64,000 bases of DNA from Thioalkalivibrio paradoxus ARh 1 (GTDB lineage Bacteria > Pseudomonadota > Gammaproteobacteria > Ectothiorhodospirales > Ectothiorhodospiraceae): the NCBI RefSeq assembly GCF_000227685.2, contig NZ_CP007029.1, positions 3,632,501 to 3,696,500 on the forward strand, given 5' to 3'. The position numbers and the translations under genes are program-made. The first letter of the stretch is position 1. Each line of letters begins with the position of its first letter. Of the stretch, positions 8,440 through 23,331 are shown in pieces. Under the pieces are notes generated by a model. The model worked only from the letters and a program-made list of their open reading frames with translations, was not told where the DNA came from and made no database searches.

Positions 8440-10311
8440 ATGCGCAATCTCTTCGACGTGATCGTGATCGGCGGCGGCCACGCCGGCACCGAAGCCGCGC
8501 TGGCGGCCGCGCGCACCGGTGCGTGCACGCTGCTGCTGACCCACAACATCGAGACCATCGGCCAGATGAGCTGCAACCCGGCGATCGGCGGGATCGGCAA
8601 GGGGCACCTGGTGCGCGAGATCGATGCCCTCGGCGGCGCAATGGCCGAGGCCGCGGACCGCGCAGGGATCCATTTCCGGGTACTGAACCGGCGCAAGGGG
8701 CCGGCGGTGCGCGCAACCCGGGCGCAGGCCGACCGCCAGCGCTACCGGCAGGCGATCCGGCGGATCGTCGACGGCCAGCCGAACCTGCGCATCTTCCAGC
8801 AGGCGGTTGCCGACATCCGCATGCAGGGCGAACGCGCGACCAGCGTGGTCACCGAGGCGGGCCTGACCTTCGAGGCAAGAACGGTCGTATTGACCGTCGG
8901 CACCTTCCTGAACGGCCGGATCCACATCGGCGCCGAGCAGCACCCCGGCGGTCGTGCCGGCGACCCTCCGAGTGTCAGGCTCGCGGCGCGGCTGCGCGAG
9001 ATGGCGTTCGCGGTCGGCCGGCTGAAGACCGGGACACCGCCGCGGGTCGACGGACGCACGGTGGACTTTTCCGCGCTCGAGCCGCAGCCGGGCGACGACC
9101 CCCGGCCGGTGTTCTCGTTCCTCGGCGACCGCGGCCAGCACCCGATGCAGCGGCTGTGCCACATCGCGCGCACCACCGAGCGCACGCACGACCTGATCCG
9201 CGCCAACCTGCACCAGGCCCCGATGTACACCGGCCAGATCGAGGGCACCGGCCCTCGCTACTGCCCGTCGATCGAGGACAAGGTCGTGCGCTTCGCCGAC
9301 AAGACGAGTCACCAGGTGTTCGTGGAACCCGAGGGCCTCGATACCGAGGAGCTGTACCCGAACGGGATTTCCACCAGCCTGCCCTATGCGGTGCAACTCC
9401 AGGTGGTGCAAAGCCTGCCGGGATTCGCCGACGCCCACCTGACCCGCCCGGGCTACGCGATCGAATACGACTATTTCGACCCGCGCGGCCTGCTGCCGTC
9501 GCTGGCCACACGCGCCGTCTCGAACCTGTTCTTCGCTGGGCAGATCAACGGCACCACCGGATACGAGGAGGCCGCGGCGCAGGGCCTGATCGCCGGACTG
9601 AACGCGGCACGCTGCGCGCGCGACGAGCCGCCGTGGACGCCCGGCCGCGCCGACGGCTACATCGGCGTGCTGATCGACGACCTGGTGACCCGGGGCACCA
9701 ACGAGCCGTACCGGATGTTCACCTCGCGCGCCGAGTACCGGCTGCTGCTGCGCGAGGACAACGCCGATTTGCGCCTGACGCCGCGCGGGCGCGAACTGGG
9801 CCTGGTCGACGATCGCCGCTGGCACGCGTTCGGCGAACGGGCGCGGGCGATCGAGGCGGAACAGGCGCGTCTGTCCTCGCTGCGCGTCGACCGCGCGCGG
9901 CGCGACGATGCGGAGCTGGCCGAGTATCTGGGCGGACGCCCCGAGGATGCGACGCTGATGGATCTGCTGCGCCGGCCGCAAGTGGACTACCAGGGCCTGC
10001 TCGCGCGGCTTCCGGAACTCGCGGTGGACCTCCCCGAGTCGGTCGCCGACCAGGTCGAGATCCAGGCCAAGTACGCGGGCTACATCGAGCGCCAGATGGA
10101 CGAGATTCGGCGGCAGGATCGCTTCGAGACCACCGCGCTGCCGGCGGATCTCGACTACGAGCGCGTCCACGGGCTGTCCGCCGAGATCCGGCAGACGCTG
10201 ACCCGATTCCGACCGCACACGCTGGGTCAGGCCCAGCGCATTCCCGGGGTCACGCCGGCGGCGCTGTCGGCGCTGGCCGTTCATCTGAAGCAGCGCGCCG
10301 CCCGTGCCTGA
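8440..10311 (+). CDS. mnmG: tRNA uridine-5-carboxymethylaminomethyl synthesis enzyme MnmG (GidA)
   Basis: The 623-residue FAD enzyme works with MnmE to place the carboxymethylaminomethyl group on U34 of tRNAs reading split codon boxes. The FAD-binding [10 protein letters not shown] is near residues 11-20, with the signatures [20 protein letters not shown] near 43, [12 protein letters not shown] near 270, [16 protein letters not shown] near 368 and the C-terminal helical domain. Length is normal (about 630). ATG 8440 begins directly with the Rossmann strand. rsmG overlaps its 3' end by 8 bases. mnmE, often upstream, is not here. Confidence 0.97.
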   Translation: MRNLFDVIVIGGGHAGTEAALAAARTGACTLLLTHNIETIGQMSCNPAIGGIGKGHLVREIDALGGAMAEAADRAGIHFRVLNRRKGPAVRATRAQADRQRYRQAIRRIVDGQPNLRIFQQAVADIRMQGERATSVVTEAGLTFEARTVVLTVGTFLNGRIHIGAEQHPGGRAGDPPSVRLAARLREMAFAVGRLKTGTPPRVDGRTVDFSALEPQPGDDPRPVFSFLGDRGQHPMQRLCHIARTTERTHDLIRANLHQAPMYTGQIEGTGPRYCPSIEDKVVRFADKTSHQVFVEPEGLDTEELYPNGISTSLPYAVQLQVVQSLPGFADAHLTRPGYAIEYDYFDPRGLLPSLATRAVSNLFFAGQINGTTGYEEAAAQGLIAGLNAARCARDEPPWTPGRADGYIGVLIDDLVTRGTNEPYRMFTSRAEYRLLLREDNADLRLTPRGRELGLVDDRRWHAFGERARAIEAEQARLSSLRVDRARRDDAELAEYLGGRPEDATLMDLLRRPQVDYQGLLARLPELAVDLPESVADQVEIQAKYAGYIERQMDEIRRQDRFETTALPADLDYERVHGLSAEIRQTLTRFRPHTLGQAQRIPGVTPAALSALAVHLKQRAARA

Positions 10312-10930
10312 ACAGCCTGCCGCGGCGCTGACCGCGGCCTGTGCGGCCCGCGGCCTCGACCCGGCGTGGATCCCGGGTGTGGTGCGCTATCTCGAGCTGC
10401 TCGAGCGCTGGAACCGGGTCCACAACCTGACCGCCGTCCGGGGCGCACAGGCCATGCTCGACCGTCACGTGCTCGACAGCCTGACCCTGCTGCCGTGGCT
10501 GCACGGCGACCGGGTGTTGGACGTCGGCAGCGGCGCCGGGCTTCCGGGCCTGGTGCTGGCGCTGGCCGACCCGGAACGGGAGTACCTGCTGGTGGACTCG
10601 GCGGCAAAGCGCGTGCGCTTCCTGCGGGCGGCGATCGCGGAACTGGCGCTGTCACGCGTCACCGCGCTGCACACGCGCATCGAGGACCTGCGGCCGGAGC
10701 ACGGTTTTGCTACCGTGGTGTCGCGGGCTTTCGCCGCGCCCCCGGAGTTCGTGCGCCGGGCCGGGCATTGCGTGGCACCGGGCGGCCGGCTGCTGGCGAT
10801 GCTTGGCCAGCCCGGGGCCGCGCAGGCCGCCCTGCCCGGAGGGTGGTCGTATCGCAACATCGTACCGGTTAGCATTCCCGGGTCACCGGCCAGCCGGCAC
10901 ATCGCCATCATCGAGAGAGAAAGCGCGTGA
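10304..10930 (+). CDS. rsmG: 16S rRNA (guanine527-N7)-methyltransferase RsmG (GidB)
   Basis: The 208-residue SAM-dependent enzyme methylates G527 in the 530 loop of 16S rRNA. It contains [11 protein letters not shown] near 36-46, the SAM-binding motif [12 protein letters not shown] at 72-83 and VVSRAFAAP near 137. The start is a GTG at 10304 lying inside the mnmG stop region (GTGCCTGA, 8-base overlap), the usual coupled arrangement. The next gene, parA, begins inside the rsmG stop codon. Confidence 0.96.
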   Translation: MPEQPAAALTAACAARGLDPAWIPGVVRYLELLERWNRVHNLTAVRGAQAMLDRHVLDSLTLLPWLHGDRVLDVGSGAGLPGLVLALADPEREYLLVDSAAKRVRFLRAAIAELALSRVTALHTRIEDLRPEHGFATVVSRAFAAPPEFVRRAGHCVAPGGRLLAMLGQPGAAQAALPGGWSYRNIVPVSIPGSPASRHIAIIERESA

Positions 10931-11715
10931 CTCAGACCTTGGCCATCACGAACCAGAAGGGCGGGGTCGGCAAGACCACCACCTGCGTGAATCTGGCCGC
11001 ATCGCTGGTGCGGCTCGGGCGGCGGGTGCTGGTGATCGACCTGGACCCCCAGGGAAACGCGACCACCGGCAGCGGCCACGACAAGCACGGCCAGGGCCCG
11101 ACGAGCTGCGAGCTGCTGCTGGGCGAAGAAAGGCTCGCCGGCTGCGTGCGCCGGGTCGATTCGGGGTTCGACCTGGTGCCGGCCAACGGCGACCTGACCC
11201 TGGCCGAGGTCCGGCTGATGACGATGGAGCGCCGCGAGTTCCGGCTGCGCGAAATGCTCCAGAGCGCGAGTTCCGACTACCACCACGTGCTGATCGACTG
11301 CCCGCCGTCGCTGAACCTGCTGACGGTGAACGCGCTGGTCGCAGCCGACGGCGTGCTGATCCCGATGCAGTGCGAGTACTACGCGCTGGAAGGACTGACC
11401 GCGCTGATGGGCACGATCGAGAGCATCCAGCGCGGACCCAACCCGCGGCTGCGCATCGCCGGACTGCTACGGACGATGTTCGATCCGCGCAACCGGCTGT
11501 CCGGCGAGGTCTCCGATCAGCTGCTGGGGCACTTCGGCGAGCGCGTGTTCCGGACCATCGTGCCGCGCAACGTACGCCTGGCCGAGGCGCCGAGCTTCGG
11601 CCAGCCGGCCTTGCTGTATGATGCCAGCTCGCGCGGGGCGGTGGCCTACCTGGCGCTGGCCGGAGAAATGCTACGCCGTCCCGCGAGCGGAGGCCCCTCG
11701 CCCGCCGGGATCTGA
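10927..11715 (+). CDS. parA: Chromosome-partitioning ATPase ParA (Soj)
   Basis: The 262-residue Walker-type ATPase segregates the origin region together with ParB bound at parS. The deviant Walker A motif KGGVGKTT is at 11-18, the Walker A-prime/switch I aspartate at VIDLDPQGNAT near 37-47, and Walker B at VLIDCPPSLNLL near 119. The start is GTG 10927 in a 4-base GTGA overlap with rsmG. The mnmG-rsmG-parA-parB order is typical of origin-proximal proteobacterial DNA. Confidence 0.96.
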   Translation: MTQTLAITNQKGGVGKTTTCVNLAASLVRLGRRVLVIDLDPQGNATTGSGHDKHGQGPTSCELLLGEERLAGCVRRVDSGFDLVPANGDLTLAEVRLMTMERREFRLREMLQSASSDYHHVLIDCPPSLNLLTVNALVAADGVLIPMQCEYYALEGLTALMGTIESIQRGPNPRLRIAGLLRTMFDPRNRLSGEVSDQLLGHFGERVFRTIVPRNVRLAEAPSFGQPALLYDASSRGAVAYLALAGEMLRRPASGGPSPAGI

Positions 11716-11790
11716 CCGCCCCCCGCGGACGCGCTGGGAGAAAGGTTCATCTGGGCGGAACGAACGCACCACCTGTCGGGAACAGACACG

Positions 11791-12639
11791 ATGGTCAAAC
11801 GCAGAAGTGGTCTCGGACGAGGGCTCGAAGCCCTGCTCAGCGGCAACGAACGCCCGGAGCCGGATCAGGACCGGCTGGAACACCTGCCGATCGAGCAGGT
11901 TCGCAGAGGCCGGTACCAGCCCCGGGTGCACATGGCGCCCGAGGCACTCGAGGAACTCGCGACCTCGATCCGCTCCCAGGGAATCGTACAGCCGATCGTG
12001 GTGCGCCGGATCGGCGACGGCTACGAACTGATCGCCGGCGAACGCCGCTGGCGCGCGGCCCAGATAGCCGGACTCGAAACCATCCCGGCGGTCGTGCGCG
12101 ACATCCCGGACCAGGCCGCGGCGGCGATGGCGCTGATCGAGAACATCCAGCGCGAGAACCTGAACCCGCTGGAAGAGGCCGAGGCGATCCGCCGGCTGAT
12201 CGGCGAGTTCGAGATGACGCACCAGACCGCGGCCGACGCGGTCGGCCGTTCCCGCACCGCGGTCACGAATCTGCTGCGGCTGCTCGAACTGCACGATACG
12301 GTGAAGGAGCGGGTCAGCCGGCGCGAACTGGAGATGGGCCACGCCCGTTGCCTGCTCGCGCTGCCCACGGAACGGCAGCCGCATGCGGCGGAATTGATCG
12401 TGAAGCGCCAGCTGTCGGTGCGCGAATCCGAGCGACTGGTGCGCCGCCTGCTGGCCGAACCCGCGACGCTGGCCCCGGCACCGCGCCCACTGCCGGAGGT
12501 GCGCCAACTGGAGACCCGGCTGTCGGACACCCTCGGGGCCGCAGTGCAGGTGCGCTACAACCGGGCAGGCAAGGGACGCCTGGTGATCGAGTACAACAGC
12601 CTGGACGAACTCGATGGCATCCTCGCCCATATTCATTGA
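11791..12639 (+). CDS. parB: ParB/Spo0J-family chromosome-partitioning protein
   Basis: The 282-residue CTP-dependent DNA clamp loads at parS sites and stimulates ParA. It begins with the family sequence KRRSGLGRGLEALLSG, has the ParB/Srx domain at about 35-125 (SQGIVQPIVVRR, IAGERRWRAA, ALIENIQRENLNPLEEA) and a helix-turn-helix at about 145-185 (TAADAVGRSRTAVTNLLRLL), then a C-terminal dimerisation segment. No matching parS site (TGTTTCACGTGAAACA or near variant) was found nearby. The gap from parA is 75 bases. Confidence 0.96.
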   Translation: MVKRRSGLGRGLEALLSGNERPEPDQDRLEHLPIEQVRRGRYQPRVHMAPEALEELATSIRSQGIVQPIVVRRIGDGYELIAGERRWRAAQIAGLETIPAVVRDIPDQAAAAMALIENIQRENLNPLEEAEAIRRLIGEFEMTHQTAADAVGRSRTAVTNLLRLLELHDTVKERVSRRELEMGHARCLLALPTERQPHAAELIVKRQLSVRESERLVRRLLAEPATLAPAPRPLPEVRQLETRLSDTLGAAVQVRYNRAGKGRLVIEYNSLDELDGILAHIH

Positions 12640-12773
12640 TTCGGCATGCCCCCCATGGGTGGTGCCCAGCGCCGGGGTTGGCGGAGATCTCGCTCTGCCA
12701 GCTTCATGGGCACCCGACCATGTCCGCTCCTCCGGAGCAAGTATTCCGGGGGGGTCCTGCCCCCGAAGCCTGA

Positions 12774-12883
12774 GGGGTGTTGGCGGGGGGGCGTTTCCGG
12801 ACTCGCTCGAGCCTTCCCTGGGCGCTCTGCGGCGGCCATCCATGGCCGCCGACGGTCCGGAAACGCCCCCCCGCCAACACCCC
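12774..12883. repeat. 28-bp perfect inverted repeat with nested hairpin
   Basis: The left arm at 12774-12801 (starts GGGGTGTTGGCGGGG, ends TTTCCGGA) is perfectly complementary to 12856-12883. The 54-base spacer contains a second hairpin, GGCGGCCAT (12831-12839) with ATGGCCGCC (12842-12850). It lies in the 340-base gap between parB and atpI, 20 bases before the atp promoter. There is no T-tract, so it is not a standard terminator. It may be a palindromic repeat element or a transcription insulator. Confidence 0.85.
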
Positions 12884-12902
12884 GCCCCCGGGCGCTCCGG
12901 GT

Positions 12903-12932
12903 TTGACCTGATCATTAGGCCACTCTTATACT
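12903..12932 (+). promoter_or_regulatory. Sigma70-type promoter of the ATP synthase operon
   Basis: TTGACC (12903-12908) and TATACT (12927-12932) are separated by 18 bases, each with 5 of 6 consensus matches. The site is 48 bases upstream of the atpI start and is the best promoter match noticed in the window. Confidence 0.72.
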
Positions 12933-12979
12933 TCGCGCACTTTCTCGGGGAGGGGCGCGCCCTTGGCCGCGTCCGTTAC

Positions 12980-14535
<1,556 letters not shown>

Positions 14536-14586
14536 GGCTGAGCGAGTCCCGCGGACCCCTCACCACTCGTCAACCGAGGTACCAGG

Positions 14587-15057
14587 ATGAACATCAATCT
14601 GACCATCATCGGCCAGTTGCTGGCATTCAGCGTATTCGTATGGTTCACCATGCGTTTCGTCTGGCCGCCGCTGTCCGGTGCTCTGGAGACGCGGCGCAAG
14701 AAGATCGCCGACGGCCTCGCTGCCGCCGAGCGGGGCCAGAACGAGCAACGTCTCGCCGAGGAACGGGCGAAGGACGTGATCAAGCAGGCCAAGCAGCAGG
14801 CCAACGAGATCCTCGCCGCCGCACAGAAGCGTGCCAACGAGGTGGTCGAAGAAAGCAAGACCACGGCCCGCGAGGAAGGCGAGCGCATCAAGGAAGCCGC
14901 CCAGGCCGACATTGAGCAGGAACTGAACCGGGCACGCGAGGAACTCCGCAAGCAGCTGTCCAGGCTGGTGGTGCAGGGCGCCGAACAGATCCTGGCCAAG
15001 GAGATCGACGCGAAGGCGCACGGCAACCTGCTGAAAGATCTGGCTTCACGGCTGTAA
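14587..15057 (+). CDS. atpF: F-type ATP synthase subunit b
   Basis: The 156-residue peripheral-stalk subunit has one N-terminal membrane helix (about 5-26; [20 protein letters not shown]) followed by a long charged amphipathic coiled coil and ends near DLASRL. It starts [14 protein letters not shown] as in E. coli AtpF, and the length is identical to that protein. It lies between atpE and atpH in the standard order. Confidence 0.97.
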   Translation: MNINLTIIGQLLAFSVFVWFTMRFVWPPLSGALETRRKKIADGLAAAERGQNEQRLAEERAKDVIKQAKQQANEILAAAQKRANEVVEESKTTAREEGERIKEAAQADIEQELNRAREELRKQLSRLVVQGAEQILAKEIDAKAHGNLLKDLASRL

Positions 15058-15066
15058 GGAGCCCCC

Positions 15067-15603
15067 ATGTCCGACATGACTCCGGTCGCCCGCCCCTACG
15101 CTCGCGCGGCCTTCGAACTGGCGCAGTCGCAAGACGCGCTGCAGATCTGGGACGACGAACTCTCGCTGCTCGCGGCGATCGCCACCGACGACCGCGTGCG
15201 CGCCGTGCTTGCCGACCCGCGGGTCGAGCGAAACGCCAAGGCGAAGCTGATGCTGGACATCGCGGAAGGGGAGCTCAGCCCCGAGGTCCAGAACTTTCTG
15301 CGGCTGCTGGCCGAGCGCGGCCGGCTGTCCGCGTTGCCGTCGGTGCAGGCACAGTTCGCTGCGCTGAAGGCGGAAACCGAAAAGAAGGTCGTTGCGCAGG
15401 TCGTGTCCTACCGCAAGGTGACCCAGGCCCAGGAAAAACAGATTCTCGACGCGCTGCGTCAGCGTCTGGGCTGCGAGGTCGAACTGGATTGCTCGGTCGA
15501 TGAATCCCTGCTCGGCGGCGTCGTGATCCGCGCCGGAGACCTGGTCATCGACGGGTCGGTGCGGGGCAAGCTGAACCGCATGGCCGCCCATTTGAGTCGC
15601 TAA
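15067..15603 (+). CDS. atpH: F-type ATP synthase subunit delta
   Basis: The 178-residue delta subunit links the b-dimer stalk to the top of F1. The N-terminal helical domain starts [12 protein letters not shown] and the C-terminal signature [20 protein letters not shown] is at about 149-168. A GGAG Shine-Dalgarno lies within the 9-base gap after atpF. The standard operon position supports the call. Confidence 0.97.
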   Translation: MSDMTPVARPYARAAFELAQSQDALQIWDDELSLLAAIATDDRVRAVLADPRVERNAKAKLMLDIAEGELSPEVQNFLRLLAERGRLSALPSVQAQFAALKAETEKKVVAQVVSYRKVTQAQEKQILDALRQRLGCEVELDCSVDESLLGGVVIRAGDLVIDGSVRGKLNRMAAHLSR

Positions 15604-15616
15604 GAGGATTTCATTC

Positions 15617-17158
<1,542 letters not shown>

Positions 17159-17170
17159 CGGGGGCACGCA

Positions 17171-18031
17171 ATGGCGGGCACAAAGGAAATCCGGTCGCAG
17201 ATCAAGAGTATCAAGAGTACTCAGAAGATCACCAAGGCGATGGAAATGGTCGCCGCGTCGAAGATGCGGCGGGCCCAGGAGCGGATGGAAGAATCGCGCC
17301 CCTACGCCCGAAAGATCCACAGCGTGATCGGACACGTCGCGATGGCGAACGCCGAGTACCGGCATCCGTTCATGATGGAACGCGAGGTCAAGCGGGTCGC
17401 GATGATCATCGTCTCGACCGACCGCGGGCTCTGCGGCGGCCTGAACGTGAATCTGTTCAAGAAAGCCGTCACGGAGATGCGGCACTACCGCGAGCAGGGG
17501 ATCGAGGTCGACCTGTGCCTGTTCGGCAACAAGGCGCTCGGTTTCTTCAAGCGCCTGGGCGGCAACATCATCGCCGAGGCCACCCATCTCGGCGACCGGC
17601 CGCGGCTGACCGACCTGATCGGCGGCATCAAGGTCGTGCTCGACCGTTTCCGCGAGGGCCAGATCGACCGTGTGCTGCTGGTCGAGAACAAGTTCGTGAA
17701 CACGATGACGCAGAAGCCGGTCGTGTCGCAGATGCTGCCGACCGCGCCCAGCGACGAGCGCGAGCTGAAGCACCATTGGGACTACATCTACGAGCCCGAC
17801 ACGCACCCGGTGCTCGACACGCTGCTCGAACGCTACGTCGAGTCGATGATTTACCAGGCAGTGGTCGAGAACGTGGCCTGCGAGATGGCCGCGCGCATGG
17901 TGGCGATGAAGTCGGCCTCGGACAATGCCGGCTCGCTGATCAAGGAGCTGCAGCTGATCTACAACAAGGCCCGCCAGGCGGCGATCACGCAGGAGATCTC
18001 GGAGATCGTCGGCGGCGCCGCTGCCGTGTAG
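17171..18031 (+). CDS. atpG: F-type ATP synthase subunit gamma
   Basis: The 286-residue central-stalk subunit couples c-ring rotation to catalysis. It begins with the conserved helix [20 protein letters not shown], contains the [11 protein letters not shown] motif near 82 and ends with the long C-terminal helix ([21 protein letters not shown]). Family length is 285-290. It starts 12 bases after atpA. Confidence 0.97.
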   Translation: MAGTKEIRSQIKSIKSTQKITKAMEMVAASKMRRAQERMEESRPYARKIHSVIGHVAMANAEYRHPFMMEREVKRVAMIIVSTDRGLCGGLNVNLFKKAVTEMRHYREQGIEVDLCLFGNKALGFFKRLGGNIIAEATHLGDRPRLTDLIGGIKVVLDRFREGQIDRVLLVENKFVNTMTQKPVVSQMLPTAPSDERELKHHWDYIYEPDTHPVLDTLLERYVESMIYQAVVENVACEMAARMVAMKSASDNAGSLIKELQLIYNKARQAAITQEISEIVGGAAAV

Positions 18032-18090
18032 AACGCGCCACTCCCGCGCTGTCCGTCGGCCTCGCGCCCAGACAAGAATTTGCGACTTAG

Positions 18091-19482
<1,392 letters not shown>

Positions 19483-19570
19483 GGACTCTCGCCTACCGCG
19501 CCACGGCCCCAGCGAAGCATGACGCGCCGGCATGCGCTGCGCGCGGCCTTCACGTCAAGGAGCGTTCCCC

Positions 19571-19993
19571 ATGGCCATGACCATCCATGTCGACGTCGTC
19601 AGCGCCGAGGAGTCGATCTACTCCGGCGAGGCCTACATGATCGCGGCCCCCACCGAACTCGGCGAGATCGGCGTCTATCCCCGCCACACGCAGCTGCTCG
19701 CCCGGCTGAAACCCGGGGAACTGCGCATCCGCGAGAGCGAGCAGGGCGAGCCGCAGCATGTGTTCGTGTCCGGCGGGATCATCGAAGTGCAACCGCATGT
19801 GGTCACCGTGCTCGCGGACACCGCGATCCGGGCCAAGGATCTCGACGAGGCCGAAGCGCTGGAGGCCAAGCGCCGGGCCGAGGACGCGCTGGCGCATTCC
19901 AAGGCCGAGTTCGACTACGCAAAGGCGCAGGCCGAACTCGTCGAGGCGGCGGCACGCCTGCAAATGATCCAGAAGCTGCGCCGTTCCAGCTGA
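19571..19993 (+). CDS. atpC: F-type ATP synthase subunit epsilon
   Basis: The 140-residue epsilon subunit joins gamma to the c-ring and regulates ATP hydrolysis. The N-terminal beta-sandwich ([37 protein letters not shown]) is followed by a two-helix C-terminus (about 88-138). ATG 19571 gives the normal length and has an AAGGAG Shine-Dalgarno; upstream in-frame ATGs would add an unrelated Arg-rich leader. It is the last atp gene, 72 bases before glmU. Confidence 0.96.
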   Translation: MAMTIHVDVVSAEESIYSGEAYMIAAPTELGEIGVYPRHTQLLARLKPGELRIRESEQGEPQHVFVSGGIIEVQPHVVTVLADTAIRAKDLDEAEALEAKRRAEDALAHSKAEFDYAKAQAELVEAAARLQMIQKLRRSS

Positions 19994-20065
19994 TCGTGGC
20001 CGTGCCGTTCCGGAACGGGACCCGGCTCCGCCCGCGGGCGGTCCGGGCAAGGCCTGAATGACGCC

Positions 20066-21454
20066 ATGACGCGACCGCTGCACGTGGTGGTACTGGCCGC
20101 CGGCAAGGGCACGCGCATGCGCTCCAGACGGCCCAAGGTGCTGCAGCCGCTCGGCGGCCTGCCGCTGATCCGCCATGTCCTCGAGCGCGCACGCGCGCTT
20201 TCCCCGGACGCGATCACCGTGGTGGTCGGGCACGAAGCGGCGCAGGTCCGGAACGCCGCCGGGGCCGAGGACATCCGCTTCGTCGAGCAGCGCGAGCAGA
20301 AAGGCACTGGCCACGCGGTGCATCTCGCGCTCGCCGGCCAGGATCCGGATTCCCGCGTGCTGGTGCTCTACGGCGACGTCCCGCTGGCGCCCCGCGCCGA
20401 TCTCGACGCCTGCCTGGCCGCCAATGCCCCGCTGGCAGTGCTGGGAGCCGAGATCGCCGACCCCACCGGCTACGGCCGGCTGATCGAACAGCCGCCGGGC
20501 CATCTCGACCGCATCGTCGAGGAACGGGACGCCGATCCGGCGACGCGGTCGATCAGCCGGATCAATACCGGGATCCTCTGCGCCGGCGCGCGCGATCTGC
20601 TGCGCTGGCTCGCGGCCGGCGAGGCCGCGGCGGAACAACGCCGCGGCGAGTGGTACCTGACCGATGTCGTGGCCGAGGCCCGCGGCGAGGACTGCCCGGT
20701 TGCGCTGCTGATGAGCAGCCGGCCCGAGGCGGTGCTCGGAATCAACGACCGGGTACAGCTCGCGGCCCAGGAACGGCTGCTGCAACGGGATCGCGCCGAA
20801 CGCTGCATGCGCGACGGGCTGCGGCTCGGCGACCCGGCCCGTTTCGACCTGCGCGGCTCGCTGGCATCCGGCAGCGACTGTTTCATCGACGTCAACGTGA
20901 TCATCGAGGGCGACGTGCGCCTGGGCGACGCGGTGACCATCGGCCCGGGCTGCCGGCTGCGGAACGTGACCGTCGGCGACGGCGCGGTGATCGACGCCCA
21001 CTCGCTGCTGGAATCCTGTAGCGTCGGTCCGGACTGTCACGTGGGGCCGTTCGCGCGCCTGCGCCCCGGCGCCCGTCTCGACGCGGGGGCCCGGGTCGGC
21101 AATTTCGTCGAAATGAAGAACGCTCTGCTCGGCCCCGGCGCGAAGGCGAACCACCTCAGCTATCTCGGAGACGCGTCGGTCGGCGCACGCGCCAACATCG
21201 GTGCGGGCACGATCACCTGCAACTACGACGGTGCGAACAAACACCGAACCGATATCGGCGCCGACGCGTTCATCGGCTCGAACTCGGCGCTGGTCGCACC
21301 CGTTCGCGTCGGGGCCGGCGCCACCGTGGGCGCGGGCACGGTGCTGACCCGGGACGCCCCGCCCGAACAATTGACCCTCGCCCGCGCACCACAGCGAACG
21401 CTGGAAGGCTGGCGCCGCCCCGTCAAGCGCCCGCGCGCGCCCGAAAACGACTAG
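20066..21454 (+). CDS. glmU: Bifunctional N-acetylglucosamine-1-phosphate uridyltransferase / glucosamine-1-phosphate acetyltransferase
   Basis: The 462-residue cytoplasmic enzyme makes UDP-N-acetylglucosamine for peptidoglycan and lipopolysaccharide. The N-terminal pyrophosphorylase domain has LAAGKGTRMRSRRPKVLQPL at about 8-27; the C-terminal left-handed beta-helix (from about 255) shows hexapeptide repeats, ending with GAGTITCNYDGANKHRT near 385 and the acetyltransferase active site beyond. Length is normal (about 456). The atpC-glmU-glmS order is widespread in gammaproteobacteria. Confidence 0.97.
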   Translation: MTRPLHVVVLAAGKGTRMRSRRPKVLQPLGGLPLIRHVLERARALSPDAITVVVGHEAAQVRNAAGAEDIRFVEQREQKGTGHAVHLALAGQDPDSRVLVLYGDVPLAPRADLDACLAANAPLAVLGAEIADPTGYGRLIEQPPGHLDRIVEERDADPATRSISRINTGILCAGARDLLRWLAAGEAAAEQRRGEWYLTDVVAEARGEDCPVALLMSSRPEAVLGINDRVQLAAQERLLQRDRAERCMRDGLRLGDPARFDLRGSLASGSDCFIDVNVIIEGDVRLGDAVTIGPGCRLRNVTVGDGAVIDAHSLLESCSVGPDCHVGPFARLRPGARLDAGARVGNFVEMKNALLGPGAKANHLSYLGDASVGARANIGAGTITCNYDGANKHRTDIGADAFIGSNSALVAPVRVGAGATVGAGTVLTRDAPPEQLTLARAPQRTLEGWRRPVKRPRAPEND

Positions 21455-21464
21455 ACTCCGCGCC

Positions 21465-23312
21465 ATGTGTGGAATCGTTGCCGGCATCGCCGAGCGAAAC
21501 ATCGTCCCGATCCTGATCGAGGGTCTGCGCAACCTCGAGTACCGAGGCTACGATTCGGCGGGCATCGCGGTACTCGCCGATGGCGACCTGCTGCGCGAAC
21601 GCACGCTGGGCAAGGTCGCAACGCTTGCGGACGCGGTCGAGCGGAGCGCACTGAAGGGCACCGCCGGCATCGCGCATACCCGCTGGGCCACGCATGGCGC
21701 GCCGAGTTCGGGCAACGCCCACCCTCACGTGTCGGCGGACCGAATTGCGGTGGTCCACAACGGGATCATCGAGAACCACGGCGAGCTGCGCGCCGGTCTG
21801 GAGGCGCGCGGCCACCGCTTCACCTCCGAGACCGATACCGAGGTGATCGCCCATCTGATTTGCGAGGAACTCGGCAACGGCAGCGGCGACCTGCTCACGG
21901 CGCTGCGCGCGGCGGCCCGCCGGCTCCACGGGGCCTATGCCATCGCCGCGATCGACCGGGACGCTCCCCAGCGCATCGTGCTCGCGCGCGAGGGCAGCCC
22001 GCTGGTGATCGGTCTTGGCATCGGGGAAAACTTCGCCGCCTCCGACATCCAGGCATTGCTTCCGGTCACGCAGCGCTTCGTCGATCTGGAGGACGGCGAT
22101 TTCGCGGTGCTGGAGCGCATCGCGATCACCGTGGTCGATGCGGATGGCCATCCGGTCCACCGACCGGTGCGCGAGAGCAGCCGGGAGGCGCTGGCGGCCG
22201 ACCGCGGCGGCTACCGGCACTTCATGCTGAAGGAGATCCATGAGCAGCCGGAGGCCGTTGCCGCGACGCTCGAGGGGCGCATCGGCACGCAGACGCTGCT
22301 GCCGAACCTGCTCGGACCGGACACCGCAAGCCAGCTCGCGGCGGTGCAGGCGGTGCAGATCGTCGCCTGCGGCACCAGCTATCATGCCGGCCTGGTGGCA
22401 CGCTACTGGCTCGAGGCCGCGCTGGGGCTGCCGTGCCAGGTCGAAGTGGCCAGCGAGTTCCGGTACCGGCCGCATGTGGTGCAACCGGGGACGCTGCTGG
22501 TGGTGATCTCCCAGTCCGGCGAAACCGCCGATACCCTCGCGGTGCTGAAGCAGTCCCGGCAGGAGGCGTTCTGTGCCCGGCTGGCGATCTGCAACGTGCC
22601 GGAGAGCGCGATGGTGCGCAACGCCGACCTGGTGCTGATGACCCACGCCGGACCGGAGATCGGTGTGGCATCGACCAAGGCCTTCACCACCCAGCTGGTG
22701 GCGCTGGCCCTGCTCGTCCTGCTGCTGGCCGAACACGCGCCCGGCGCCCGCATGGACGTCGCGACCCGCGCCCAGTGGGTGCAGGCGCTGCGCGCGCTGC
22801 CCGAGCAGATCCGGCAGGTGCTCGCGATGGATGCCGCGGTGGCGGAGGTGGCCGAACAGCTGGTCGAGCGACAGCATGCGCTGTTCCTCGGCCGCGGGCA
22901 GCACTTTCCGATCGCGCTGGAGGGCGCGCTGAAGCTGAAGGAGATCTCCTACATTCACGCAGAGGCCTATCCCTCGGGCGAGTTGAAGCACGGGCCGCTG
23001 GCATTGGTCGACGCCGACATGCCGGTGGTGGCCGTGGCCCCGAACGACCCGCAGCTCGAGAAACTGGCGAGCAACCTGCAGGAGGTGCGCGCGCGCGGCG
23101 GGGAACTGATCGTGTTCGCCGACGACGAAACCTCGCAGGCGCTCGGCAGCGCAGACACCTGGATCGGGCTGCCCGGCCGCAATTCGTTCCCCTGGCTCGC
23201 CCCGGTGCTGTTCACCGTGCCGCTGCAGCTGCTCGCCTACCACACCGCGGTGCTGAAAGGCACCGATGTCGACCAGCCGCGCAACCTCGCCAAGTCCGTC
23301 ACCGTCGAGTAG
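21465..23312 (+). CDS. glmS: Glutamine-fructose-6-phosphate aminotransferase (isomerising)
   Basis: The 615-residue enzyme makes glucosamine-6-phosphate from fructose-6-phosphate and glutamine, feeding GlmM and GlmU. Nucleophile Cys 2 heads the class II glutaminase domain (MCGIVAGIAERN, then YRGYDSAGIAV, HTRWATHGAPS). Two SIS domains follow (CGTSYHAGLVARYW near 304, SQSGETADTL near 350) and the C-terminus ends PRNLAKSVTVE, as in the family. It begins 10 bases after glmU. No glmS riboswitch space exists in this gap. Confidence 0.98.
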   Translation: MCGIVAGIAERNIVPILIEGLRNLEYRGYDSAGIAVLADGDLLRERTLGKVATLADAVERSALKGTAGIAHTRWATHGAPSSGNAHPHVSADRIAVVHNGIIENHGELRAGLEARGHRFTSETDTEVIAHLICEELGNGSGDLLTALRAAARRLHGAYAIAAIDRDAPQRIVLAREGSPLVIGLGIGENFAASDIQALLPVTQRFVDLEDGDFAVLERIAITVVDADGHPVHRPVRESSREALAADRGGYRHFMLKEIHEQPEAVAATLEGRIGTQTLLPNLLGPDTASQLAAVQAVQIVACGTSYHAGLVARYWLEAALGLPCQVEVASEFRYRPHVVQPGTLLVVISQSGETADTLAVLKQSRQEAFCARLAICNVPESAMVRNADLVLMTHAGPEIGVASTKAFTTQLVALALLVLLLAEHAPGARMDVATRAQWVQALRALPEQIRQVLAMDAAVAEVAEQLVERQHALFLGRGQHFPIALEGALKLKEISYIHAEAYPSGELKHGPLALVDADMPVVAVAPNDPQLEKLASNLQEVRARGGELIVFADDETSQALGSADTWIGLPGRNSFPWLAPVLFTVPLQLLAYHTAVLKGTDVDQPRNLAKSVTVE

Positions 23313-23331
23313 CCAGGGAGCGACGTCCTCG

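Noticed and set aside
20005-20018. 14-base palindrome CCGTTCCGGAACGG between atpC and glmU
   Set aside because: It has no loop or T-tract and is too short to call a terminator or operator with confidence.
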